A stretch of 64,000 nucleotides of DNA from Spirodela intermedia (taxonomy: Eukaryota; Streptophyta; Magnoliopsida; Alismatales; Araceae): assembly GCA_902729315.2 (NCBI GenBank), contig LR746269.1:4040001-4104000 (forward strand), read 5' to 3'. How positions within the stretch are numbered: position 1 is the first letter of the stretch; each line of letters starts with the position of its first letter. Positions 25,070 to 36,800 of this stretch are shown piece by piece. The notes beneath the pieces are model-generated. The model worked only from the letters and a program-made list of their open reading frames with translations. It was not told where the DNA came from and did no database searches. A program made the position numbers and the translations under genes.

Positions 25070-26290
25070 CCGAATCTGACGGAGAAAATCTAGTTTTTTC
25101 GTCTTGTGGCGATTTATGCTGCTTCTTCCTTGCCTTCTCCCTCGCATTGCTATTGGAACCTGAGGGATGAATTATTTGCTTTTCTACTATTTGGAGGAGG
25201 CTGTCATTGTTTGATTATTAATGGTGGCCAGCCTTATGAATCTCAGAGGGCAGGGGGCGCCAGTACCCCGGGTAAGCTGTGTAAGAGAGAGAGGATAGGC
25301 ACTGCCCAATCCCAATTCAGAGATGTTTCTGAGCTTTGATGCGGGTGATGTAATATGTAAGTTTGACCCACCCACCCTTATTTTTATTGTCATTTGAATA
25401 TCAGACTATTACCTTTGTGATCATTTCTCTCTCTCTCTCTTTCTTCTCTCTCCCTCTCTGTCTGTCTCTCTCTCTCTCTCTCTCTCGGTACACATGTGGA
25501 TGGCCGGAAAAAGAGTTTATTTCAGTTGGAGCAGGACTTTAATAAGGTTCAAGTTGCAATATGGGTCTAATTTTTTTTTGTTGGGTTTATAAATTTTGAG
25601 CCTTGTAGAGAAAGGGATTAGCAAGATTTGGCTCATTTAATTATGTGTTTTTATAGCAATGGAGAGAACGTTATGAGTTCACTTGTCTCTATCCCTCATT
25701 TTAATGGAATTTGAGAGGAAAATGTTGGCTTTTTGTTTGGAAAAAAAAAGGTTTGGCAGAAGAACGCTAATTATTTCTCAGCTTTTTATGATAATCGCCC
25801 GTTGAGGAATGCCATGGTAGTCTTAAAAGCCCCAGCTTCGAGGACACCCGGGGGTGACGTCATTAAAAGACGTTCGCAAATATCTATTGAACAACAAAAC
25901 TCTTAAATATATGAATATTTTAAAACGACAACCTATGAATACAAATCAGGGATAAACGGAATACTTATGGTTTTCGGAAAATATTTTTATCCCTGCTGAT
26001 TTATGAAAATACGTAAAATTAATTATCTGTAATCTCAATTGCCTTTATCATTGCTGAGGGATTCTACCCACAAACACGTCCTGTGGAAAGACGGAAGGGC
26101 CTCATTGACATTTCGTAACTGGAATCGAAAAAATATCACAGGAGATCTCACATTTCCTGATTCATTCCTATTGTAGAAAGGGAATGTATTATCCGAACGA
26201 GGAAACAGTACGCACTCTTTTCTGAGGGAGAGAAGAGCTTGATCCGCAGGGAGCCATCGGGCGGGGTGGCGGTGGCGCGGAGCAGAGAGC
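25070..26290. other. Intergenic region between EMC7 and cysteinyl-tRNA synthetase
   Basis: Holds the EMC7 3' region, an interrupted CT microsatellite (25428-25486) and an AT-rich stretch (25880-26040), then the promoter and leader of the downstream synthetase gene. No gene is recognised; minus-strand open stretches at 26035-26704 are antisense shadows of the synthetase first exon. Confidence 0.6.
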
Positions 26291-29200
26291 ATGGCGACGG
26301 CGGCAGTGGGCACCGCCCCGTGGCGGCTGTGGTGCCACTTCTCATGCCCCGCCTTCTGCCGGAGCCGTCTCCCCTTCTCTCCCTTCCCCGCATCCCCGAG
26401 GAGACCGCACCAGCGGATCGCTATCAGAAAGAGAAAGCCACCGGAGGCTTCGCCATCTCCTTCTTCTTCCTCGTTTCGCCGCAGGACTGTGTGCTTCTTT
26501 TCTTCCGATGGGAATGGCAGCGGACCCTCCTCCGCTGCCGCTTCTCCTACCTCGGCCTCTGCTTCTACCAGTCCATCTGCGGAGGAATTGTATCTGTACA
26601 ACACGATGACCAAGCAGAGGGAAGCATTCCGGCCGCGGGTTCCTGGAAAGGTGGGGATGTACGTATGTGGGGTCACTACCTACGACCTCAGCCACATTGG
26701 CCATGCGCGAGCCTACGTCACCTTCGATGTCCTTTACAGGTGGGATTGTTTGCTGTGGCCTTCGCCACTACTGAATTTCTCCTGGTCTCCATTTTTTAGC
26801 TCTCTCTCTCTCTCTCTCCCATTCCTATGCTTGTGAGTCTTACGTCCTTGCGCTGCTCCTTGCCCATTTTTCTCTCAATGGTGTAATCTTTCAAGATTTG
26901 GGATACTCTTCATCGAGCTCCCTCGTCTCAGATGGCTAAGTTGCCTGGCTTCCTCATCGGCTCCTTTTCTTTCTTCCCCTGGTTTTCTGTACATAGTTGC
27001 AAAATGATATCATGTGGTTCTTTTAGGACTTCCTGTATTTTTTGCAAGAAACTAATTTGAGTTTCTCTGCTGGTGTCGGACAAGTCTACCTAGAATTTTC
27101 GTACGAGGCCCTCACCGTCTCCTGGGAAAGCTGCCTGATACTTGATTCAATTCTAAATACATATTAAATAAGGCGGTAATTTAATATTCTTACAAAACCC
27201 ATATTGGCGCTCCTTTAAATTCGATAGGAAAAAAGTTGGTTCCTCTTCGCCTTTTCATGACTATTTTGATCTAATTTGTTTTCAATTGATGGAAGTGTAT
27301 TATGAAAAGAAACTAATTATGACCCACAAATATGCATATCGCTCTGATTCTATTTTCTGTCGATAGAAACAAATTCTGTCATTCAGATCCCAAGACAGAG
27401 AAAGGTGTGAGGGTAAGGATGAGATGCTTTAGGTGCAATGGATTTTGTCTGCCCCCCGCCTCTGAAAGCGTCCTTCCATAACATTGTCTGGTCCGGTTCT
27501 TTCTTTCTTGAATGTGGAATCGTTTTAGATCGTACCCGCCTCCACTCAAACCGAGCAAACTAAAGCGAGTGAGTTTACGAACGACGATTATTGAACGTTC
27601 TAAGTACATCCAGCAGGAATCGAACCTACTCAATTTGCCAGCCAATGTTGTAATCATTACTTTATTTTTGAAGGACTGAATTCCTGTCAAACAATGTTTT
27701 CTGATCCGCAGGTATCTGAGGCATTTGGGTTATGAGGTCTGCTATGTCCGTAACTTCACCGATGTTGATGACAAGGTCAGTTCCCCAATTTATGTTAATG
27801 TGATGACGGATGTGGCAGGTTGATTCTTTATGGCGAGAAATTTAGGTGATGGATCAGAGCTGCTTTTTCTCCTCTATTAATATTCGAATTGTAGAATCAA
27901 TGTCAAAGGCCAATTCTTCTTGATTCGTGATACATGCCTCTTAATTAATCCTGATAGCTGTGCATTACTAATGACTACCATCCCTTCTACATGGCTGTTG
28001 CAATGTAATGGTATATATATGTGATTACTGGTGGTGATCATGCCATCCTCGTCATTGCTACATTGTAAGGTTATAGATATAATTGTTGTTGATGATCATC
28101 GCATCTTCATAATATCTTGATTTAATTAATGTGATTGATGTGCCCATGCTTCAAACACATTACCAGTGTTTACGCTACCATTTATGAAGGATTTTTCTCT
28201 CAATGATTAAATGAACTGCCCCTTTTAACATGTGAAGTGTATCTGATCAAGTTGAGTTATAGAGCATTCATTAACTGTCCAACCTAGAGGGAGAAAGCTG
28301 TTGCACACCTGCTTTTGGTTGGTAGGGGAATGCTCTAATGGGCTAAGATATCTCGCCACTTACCTTTCCTTTTCCTTTCCCCTTTGAATCACTTTCATCG
28401 TGGATGGATCATGGGAAAGATTAATTTTTGGTGTGGTTAATTCTGGATGACCAGAACTTAAACGGGAGTCTAATGGACCAATTATATCTTTATTGGAGGT
28501 AAACCTCAGAAGTAATTTTATGGTGAGTGAACGTGAGAAAAAAAGATACTGCAGGGGAATGCCATGTGGCCAACATGTGAGTGAGAGTGACATTTGCACA
28601 TTTGCAAAGCTTACGTTTGAGGCACATTGAACTTCATTTTATTACCATGTTTTCAACTCAGATGCAATTTTTATGCACCATCCCATAATTACCACAGGAA
28701 TTGCTTTACCAACCCTTTCTTCTTACATATGTATGACAGGACACCTGAGTTCTGTACTTTTGCAATTATGTAGATAATTGCTCGGGCTAATGACCTCGGG
28801 GAGGATCCTTTAACTCTGAGCAGCCGTTTCTGTGAAGAATTCCATGCTGACATGGCTCACCTTCAGTGCCTGCCTCCTTCTGTTGAACCAAAAGTATCCG
28901 AACATATAAACCAGATCATAGACATGATTAAGGAGGTTTGTTGTTTTCATCCTTTTCCCTTATGATCACGTTGTTGCCTGCTCTGCTGCCAACATCCGAA
29001 TTGCTCATAGGCTGTTATCGTTTAGCGTTCTTCCATGCTGTAATAGATTATACTTAAGGTTATGCCTCCCGGTGGTGAATTATGATATGATTTTCGCTAG
29101 GGATGATGGTATTGAATAGTTATTATCTCAGTTGGTATCTTCCGTTATGTGTTTACATATTTTCTTCCCCTTATTATATTAAGCCTAATATAACTCCTTT

Positions 29201-31794
29201 TAAGGAAGATTGATGCCACGAGTTTTTAGTATTTTGAGTATTTTCTTATTTTTGGTAATAACTTCTCATACTAATGGTTTAATCCATCATATTTTTCGGA
29301 TATTGTAGTCTGCTAATTTGTTCGTTAATAACTTAACATTAGCAGTCATTGATGTACCATCTATGAATTGAATTTGCCTGCTCTGACAGCCGTTTTGGAG
29401 GCATAATTATTTGCGTAATAACTTTTGTTTTCATTTTCTGAATTGATAGGAAATAAGTGTGTATCGGATTGGCTGGCCCCTGAAATTCGCTCAAGCTACA
29501 TTGTAGCTTATTTTGGATTTTTTTTAATCTTTGATTTGAATTAAAATGTATGATAATTTGGTGAAACATGTTGGAGATTTTTTTCTGTTGATTATAAATT
29601 AGCAGCATAATATTCGCATCAAATTTCGAGGGAATATTTCAACTCCTGGTGCACACTTGTTCTTCCAACTATCAAACGCTAAGTGTGCATTAGTGGTTTG
29701 AATAAAATTCACATGGAGAAAGATTCTAACTTGATTCTGTATTTTTTGTATGACCTCGGATTTTAGTTCAACTATGTTATACTTTGGTTAAGCATGTTAT
29801 GGAACTTTTTTCCTCGTCAATTACAAAATTAGGAGCAAAAAAATTTGGATCAAATTTTGGTAGAATCACTGTCTTGCTGGGCTGCTCACCCATACTGATC
29901 TGAATTCTGAGCAGATCTTTGACAATGGATACGCCTACATGATTGATGGCGATGTCTACTTCTCTGTGGACAAATTCCCTTCTTATGGGAAGCTCTCCGG
30001 CAGGAAACTAGAAGACAATCGTGCAGGGGAGCGAGTCTCCGTTGACTCCAGGAAACAAAATCCCGCTGACTTTGCCTTGTGGAAGGTAATTCCTAGCAGC
30101 AGTAGCCCTCCTCCTTCCCCATAATCCATTACCCACAGTTCATTCACCATGCTTCTCTTCTGGGTATGAATGGCAGTCGGCCAAGCCAGGGGAGCCCCAG
30201 TGGGAGAGCCCGTGGGGGCCCGGCCGGCCTGGATGGCACATCGAGTGCAGTGCGATGAGCAAAACCTACCTGGGCTACTCCTTTGACATCCATGGAGGGG
30301 GGATGGACCTCGTCTTCCCCCACCATGAGAATGAGATCGCCCAGAGCTGTGCTGCCTGCAGGAGCAGCCGCATAAATTATTGGGTCCACAATGGGTTTGT
30401 CACTGTGGACTCGGAGAAGATGTCCAAGTCCCTTGGGAATTTCTTCACAATCCGCCAGGTGGCGCCTTCTGTACCAACTCCCATTTCCCCTCATTTTTCT
30501 TCGATTGCGGTAATTCTCAACTCCCCTCCCATAATTAATTTATATCCAGGTCATTGATCTTTATCATCCGCTGGCCCTGAGGCTCTTCCTCCTTGGGACC
30601 CACTACCGGTCTCCGATCAACCACTCGGACTCGCATCTCGAGACCGCCTCCGACCGCCTCTTCTACATCTACCAGGTGGCTGAAGATGGCATTTCTCCTG
30701 TGCCGATGGAGGAGTGATTCCTTTCTCTGATGTTGATCTGTGGAATCTTCAGACCCTGGTTGACTGCGAGGAGTTCCTTGGCTGGCGTGCAGAGGGCAGT
30801 CTGAAGGATTCTCTGCCGGTGGGCACCCGGGACTGCATAAACAAGTTCCGTGCCGAGTTCAAGAACTCCATGGCCGACGATCTGCACACCCCTGTTCTCC
30901 TGGCTGCCCTCTCTGATCCTCTGAAGACGATCAACGACCTCCTGCATACCCGAAAGGTTGGTGCGGGTTCCCCTGGTTTTGCTTCGACTTTAGTTATTTT
31001 ATTTTATTATTATTTTAGGTCCTTGGGCATCCAATTCGCAGCCAGTTACTGATGATTGGATCAGAACCCCTTACATAATGACGGGTTATATATATATTAT
31101 CAATTTGGGCGTAGTTCAAGCTGTGTCCCAAACATGTGTGAGGCTAATTTATGCAATCATTAGTAAATAGTGAATCTAGGAAATCGCTTGCCAGTATACT
31201 TGTTTTTACCAAGGTGGGACTAATCTAAGATGCTAGATCACATACATGAGCCTACTTTTGGGTGTATTCACAATTCAGGAATAGCCATTGACTTTAGTGA
31301 TTCTACTGTCAGTGCATCTTTTTTGTTTAAGTTATTTTTCAACGTGGGATCATTTATTTGACACATCTCTCAGGGGAGGAAGCAAGAGCTGCGAGCTGAG
31401 TCCCTTGTGGCGCTGGAAAGGGAGATCAGGAAGGCTTTGACCGTCCTGGGGCTGATGCCTTCGAGTTACTCCGAGGTGCAAGTTCAGCTCCTGCTATTTT
31501 TGGAAAATGGGTTCTTCATCTTTAGGCTGTATGGTTGACTGTCCGCATCTGTGTCAGGTCCTACTAGAGCTCAGAGACAAGGCCTTAAGGAGGGCCGGGT
31601 TGACCGAGGAGCAGGTGCTGCAGAAGATCGTGGACAGGACCTCGGCCAGGAAGAACCAGCAGTACGAGACGTCCGATGAGATCAGGAAGGAGCTGGCCGC
31701 TGTGGGGATCGCCCTCATGGACGCTCCTGATGGAACCACGTGGCGCCCTGGGATTCCCCTGCGCCTGGAGGAGCATGTGGCTCCTCCTGCTTGA
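26291..31794 (+). CDS. SYCO: Cysteinyl-tRNA synthetase, organelle-targeted type
   Basis: Class I aminoacyl-tRNA synthetase charging tRNA-Cys, here with a plastid/mitochondrial targeting extension. Exons 26291-26739, 27712-27775, 28774-28935, 29915-30085, 30177-30458, 30550-30675, 30753-30956, 31374-31475, 31558-31794 give 598 aa, all in frame. Residues 1-95 are rich in Ser, Arg and Pro with few acidic residues, like a transit peptide. The catalytic core follows, with HIGH at 135-138 and KMSKS at 363-367. The four zinc ligands align with the bacterial enzyme: Cys126, Cys306 (WHIECS), His331 and Glu335 (HHENE). The tail has the DALR-type helical region and the [11 protein letters not shown] motif. 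The start gives the longest targeting peptide; a later start is unlikely because no Met follows before the core. Confidence 0.96.
27379..27690 (-). other. Possible organelle-derived segment in synthetase intron 1
   Basis: This part of intron 26740-27711 is richer in GC than its surroundings. On the minus strand it contains a tRNA-like T-arm and acceptor half (GTAGGTTCGATTCCTGC then TGGATG, at about 27608-27632). That half resembles plastid trnI-CAU. The anticodon side is degraded and no complete cloverleaf forms, so I do not call a tRNA gene. Confidence 0.3.
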
Positions 31795-33856
31795 GTTGTC
31801 TCGGGAAAAAGGAGGCCTTTTTTCCAAGGTTATGAACTGTTAATTTGTTCATTAAAATCCTTCGGAAGGCGTCGTTCCTTGGTTTTTGGTCTACTTCAAT
31901 TGTTAATTATATAGATCATAAATCCCCCTCCCCCCTCCCTTAAAATTTTTTAATTAAAAATTCCTATTTTCTCTGTTTCTTTCCAGGATAACCCTTCTTT
32001 GCGTGCACGCAGCGAAAGAGAGAGAGAGAGAGAGAGGAATTGTGTCCAAAAACAGATCTGAAGCTCAGCGCCGGAAAAAATCTGTGGTTCGTCTGGGGTT
32101 CCCCGGATAGGAAGCTTTTCCGAGGAGTCCTTTCCGTGTGGTACACTAATGAAGGGACGTTTCTATTAATATTTTATGTTTAAAATAATATTTGGTAATT
32201 CGTTACACTAATTATGCCATTCTGTGAAAAAAAATTTAAATGAAAGTAAAATAGGCCGAGTAACTTTGAGCCCTGGCCCGTCGGCAAGCTTCTGATGAAA
32301 TTACTCTCTCTCGATCTCCCTTGGGCTCTGGAGTGTCTCTCAGTGTCTCTCTGTATATTATTATGCCCCTTATATAAAGTTTCGTTGTTACGATTTATGA
32401 CGTATGCCGATGACGTGTACTGTTGACCCTAGACACGGAACAACTACGGACTTTTCTAAAAGGGAGATATTTATCTCCTGCTAGTGCGGTCCGTTGCTCC
32501 CTCGACACGCGTATGATAACCGCAATCTTCTGTTCGGAAGGTGGACCCTGACGTAAAGAGGCGTCCTGGAACGTGTTGGGTTCTGTCATATTTCGCGAGT
32601 TGCCTGTTTGGATCACGTTAAGAAACAAATACCCGGGGAAGGACAATAGAACGGCATTATCCGAAGCGTTGCCGCCACGGATGATGGATAAAGTTGAAGG
32701 GGGCGGGGTTACGTGGGGCCCGCATAAAAGAAGAGTTTGCTCATTTCGGAGGCTGTACGCTTCGTGACACGTGTCACGCAGTCGTTACTCTGGGCCCCAC
32801 TTCTTCAGCGCAACGGCAACTCCGAAACCCACTCCAGTTGGGCTCTCTCTCTAGCACCCACCCCCTTCTTCATCACTCTTCTGTTCTCTCTCTATTTTTC
32901 GCTGTGTCGCTCTCAATCGATCATTGAGAGAGGGGACAAGACTGCGGCGACCGAGGCTTCTCGTTGAGCGTCTGTGCCTTCCTTCACTCGGACGAGGTTC
33001 GTGAGGCAGTAGGTGGTGGCTGGAAGGAGGGGGAGTCTTCGGTGGAAAGGAGGCGGGGTCATGCCGTGGTGAGATGAGGTTTTCGTGCTGTAGCCATGAT
33101 TTTGCAGGGGTTTCGGTGTTTGTTTCCTGGTTGATCGGGGCTGTTTGCGTGGTTGTTTGGAATTTTTATTCTGCGTGCAGTTTGGAGCTTGAGGCAATAA
33201 AAATTATTTTAAATTTTTGTGATTTTTTTCATTGCTTTTCTTTCGTTATTAAAGGGATCGTGAAAGGGGCAGTAGAAACGATCTCCAGGTTTCTCTCATC
33301 CAGTATCACTGTGCGCACCAGCTTCTCTTTTTTAGGAGGCCTTTCTTCTCGTCTCCTTGTTTCATTCTCTTGCTGTTTTAGAATTTCGATCAGGAAATTG
33401 TTCGAAAAACTTGTTTCCTTGGTATTAGTGGCCTCTGATTCTGAATCCCGTCCTGGGATTTTCTCTTGTTTATCTTTCCGTAGCAGGCTTACTCTGTCGT
33501 ACTTTTACTGTTTTTACCGCTTTTTGGGGTGTATTGGTGGAGTCTCGGGCTTCATTATTTATCTCCGCCATTTTCCGTTTGGATACAGTAATCTCTCATT
33601 GTTTCCCTCCTTATGCCTCTGGGATAATCGCCGCACATGTCCTGCATGTCTATGAGATCTCTTCTATTTCTGAGGTTTGTTCTTGCTTTCGGAAACACGA
33701 TTGGTAACGTGGTTTCATCATCACAGATTGGATTATACACCACCGTGGTGTACATGCCAATCAAAGGGTTCATCGCCTGCATGAAGAACAGGGAAAACGG
33801 TTCGTTTCCAACATTTACGTGACATTATAGACATTGTTTGGAGTATCCGAGTCTCA
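31795..33856. other. Intergenic region and 5' leader of the LRR gene
   Basis: Contains the synthetase 3' region, a GA tract (32018-32037), a TATA-like tatataaag near 32370 and CT-rich leader-like sequence at 32845-32900. A probable 5'-UTR intron acceptor (catcacag) ends at 33726. The position of the LRR-gene transcription start is not certain. The open stretch 33074-33655 shows no family resemblance and is probably leader intron. Confidence 0.5.
33754..33822 (+). promoter_or_regulatory. Candidate upstream ORF in LRR-gene leader
   Basis: If the acceptor at 33726 is used, a 22-codon ORF starting MPIKGFIACMKN lies in the mature leader, 34 bases before the main ATG. It would be expected to dampen translation of the main frame. 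This is inferred from the splice signal only. Confidence 0.3.
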
Positions 33857-36800
33857 ATGGGGGCAGCATGCTCAAGGAAGAGAGAAAGCCAAATCGATGG
33901 GGATGGTCTGAGAAGAGCGGTGTCAAAAAAGTATGGGAAGAGTGCCAGTTGGAAATGGCTGCTGTATCCAAGTCCTCACTCTTCCTCAGTTGTATCAAAG
34001 GGGGAAGGCAACCGAAGTCCGTCCCTAATGGAATTGTGCGCTCGTAGAATTCGTGAGGTCCGTTTCACCCAACTTTTTTGGATTTTTTTTCCTTTCTGTA
34101 ATGCAGATCACGGATGATTTTCTTCTCACCTTGTCTGATGTGACATTGGGTCTGCATTTTTTTCATTGTTACTAGGATATCAAGATGTATAGAAGTTTTT
34201 CAATGCTGCCTAGGGATATCAGCCAGCAGATATTCAATGAATTAGTGGAGTCTCACTGCCTTATGGAGTCCTCTCTTGAAGCATTTCGAGATTGTGCGCT
34301 CCAGGTAATATTTTCGTTATCCTTTCCTGGTTGATTCAGCCTAAAGTTATTATCCTGGGGATTTTGTTGTGGAGACCTGATCATCATTATGCTCCATCAT
34401 ACGATTCTGCTTTTGTTTCAAAATATTCATGGTAGCATAATGTCATCATTATTTAATGGAAAAATTACCATAAATTATACGGTTTTGCTTTTCTTTAAAA
34501 ATAATTTAACATTATGGTAAATTATTTTTATAATTTACCATAATGGCCTGAGAAGCTATTGTGCCCCATTGTTCCTGAGATTAACTCTTTTTTAAAGAAA
34601 ATGAAGGGTTTCTTACAGTGATTCTCCGTTCTTTCTGATATTTGATTTTCTTTCCAATGGTAGAATCTCGGTCAATTTTATGACACTCGCAATAATTAAT
34701 TTGAAAGATACAGCCTTCTTCTTTGTAATGAAGAAGAAAAAAGAAAAAGGATCAATAACTGACTACCTACGTATTCTGCTCTCTGAAATTTTTTCTTTCT
34801 CTGCACATAATCCACTGTCATGGATCTGTATGTTATGAATGATTGAACTTCAATAGATTACTAACATCTGTAGTAGGTTACAATTTTTTTATGGAGAAGT
34901 TGCTGATAAGTTATATTTTCCAACAACTCTAGGGCCTTGTTTGTATTGGTACAGGATACTGGACGAAATATACTAGATTCTTATATATTTTTTCCAGGAT
35001 ATTCATTTGGGAGAATGCATTGGAGTGAAGGACAGCTGGATGGACTGTATTTCCTCACAGGGAGGATCATTGTTGTCTCTTGATATTTCGTGTTCAGATG
35101 TAACAGACATTGGACTGCATCTTCTCAGAGCCTGTACAGGGCTTCAAATGTTATCATTTGACTCTTGTGAACAAATTTCAGACAAGGGAATTCTACTCTT
35201 ATCCGGTACTCTCCATCTCGTCAATTTTTGCTGCACATTTTAATAATTTTTATTTCTCCGAAAATTTTATTTTCTTCAGTTTCAAAATGGAAAGACTGAT
35301 TAACCGAAATATTGATAGATTATAGTCAACTGCTGCTAAATAGAATTCTTGAAATTTTTTTCCAGGTCTGTCAAATTTGACATGTTTGAGTTTAAAAAGA
35401 AACAATGGTATCACAGCAGAAGGAATGAAAACATTTACAAACCTTGTTAACTTGGAAAATTTGGACCTTGAAAGGTGTTCAAGGATTCATGGTGGACTTA
35501 TTCACTTAAAAGGTTCATATTTGACCTATTGCAGTTGATATTTTCAAATTTTTATCTTGGGTCTATTTCTTGATTGCACCCATTTTGTGGTCTGTAGATT
35601 TTATTAGACGATTACTTGGATTTGATTATTCCAAATTTTGAACTATACGTTTTTTTGTGAACCGTGTCATACTTGAGTAAATACTTAATCCAAATACTTG
35701 AGTAAAAAAAATTCTCTATATGGTAATACTGATTGGTGAAAGTAAAAATGTATGTTTTTGGACATGCATGAGACAGGCACTTATGCATTATAGGGAAATC
35801 AGTCTCACTCATAAGGTATAACTTGAGCGAAGAAAACTCTTGTTAGCTGCTTTGTATGCTTTAAAGGGCGTGGAATTGCATTTAATCTTTAGAATGAAGT
35901 CGTGGCTGATCGATTTTTCAGCATGTGGAATGTAAAAGTCATCATATTTTCGAATATGATGAAAATTGAGTTTTTGGTCATGTTTTGACATCTTTGTTTG
36001 GCAGTTTATTTAAGATAAAAGACAAATATTGTGGTGCATCTGTTTTTTGGTTGGTAACAACGTTATATTCACTAATAGTTTCTTTTCTTGACAGGCTTAA
36101 CGAAGCTTGCATCTCTCAACATTAAATGTTGTAACCGTATATCAGATGTAGACATGAAAGTTCTCTCAGGTAGTTTCTATGTAGACTCTTTATGGAATAT
36201 GCCAGATTTGTCTTTGATATGATTAACTTTATTTAGGATTTTAAAAAATTCCGTGTTTGATGATACATGCTGTGGAACATGCAGTTGTTTTAATGAATTT
36301 TCATCCATAAAAATGTGTTCTTGCAATGGATCTTATATTCCTGTCATGCAATCCTTCTGCTACCTTGGAACTAAGAAAAATCCATTCCTTTCCTGATTCC
36401 ATCTTTGGTCATCACAAAAAGAATTCTGTGTTTCTTTTGTAAGATGATGGTTAACTATTTTAACTTACTTGTAGGACTCACCAACTTAAAAGAGTTGCAC
36501 TTATCATTTAACAAGGTTACAGATGATGGTGTTGCGCATCTCAAAGGTACTTATTAACTCTTTGACATCTGTTTATTACTTTTTGACCTGTTCTCATGAA
36601 TGTAATATTGTTTTAGTACTCCATTTCGAAAGCTTTTATATAATTTCTATGTAGTCATTCGAATTCACCATGTTCATGCATGTTTGCTCGGCTTGGTGTC
36701 TCATTGTAGGTTTGTCTAAGCTTACACTACTTAATTTGGAGGGGTGTCCTGTTACTGCTGCCTGTTTAGAGTCAATTGCAGGTTTTGAACTTATTTTTAC

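Noticed and set aside
26035-26704. Minus-strand open frames of 120-213 codons over the synthetase first exon
   Set aside because: Antisense of the transit-peptide region; the plus strand carries the clear synthetase frame continuing into downstream exons.
33074-33655. 193-codon plus-strand open frame upstream of the LRR gene
   Set aside because: Phe/Ser/Cys-rich translation of T-rich leader-intron-like sequence; no family resemblance.
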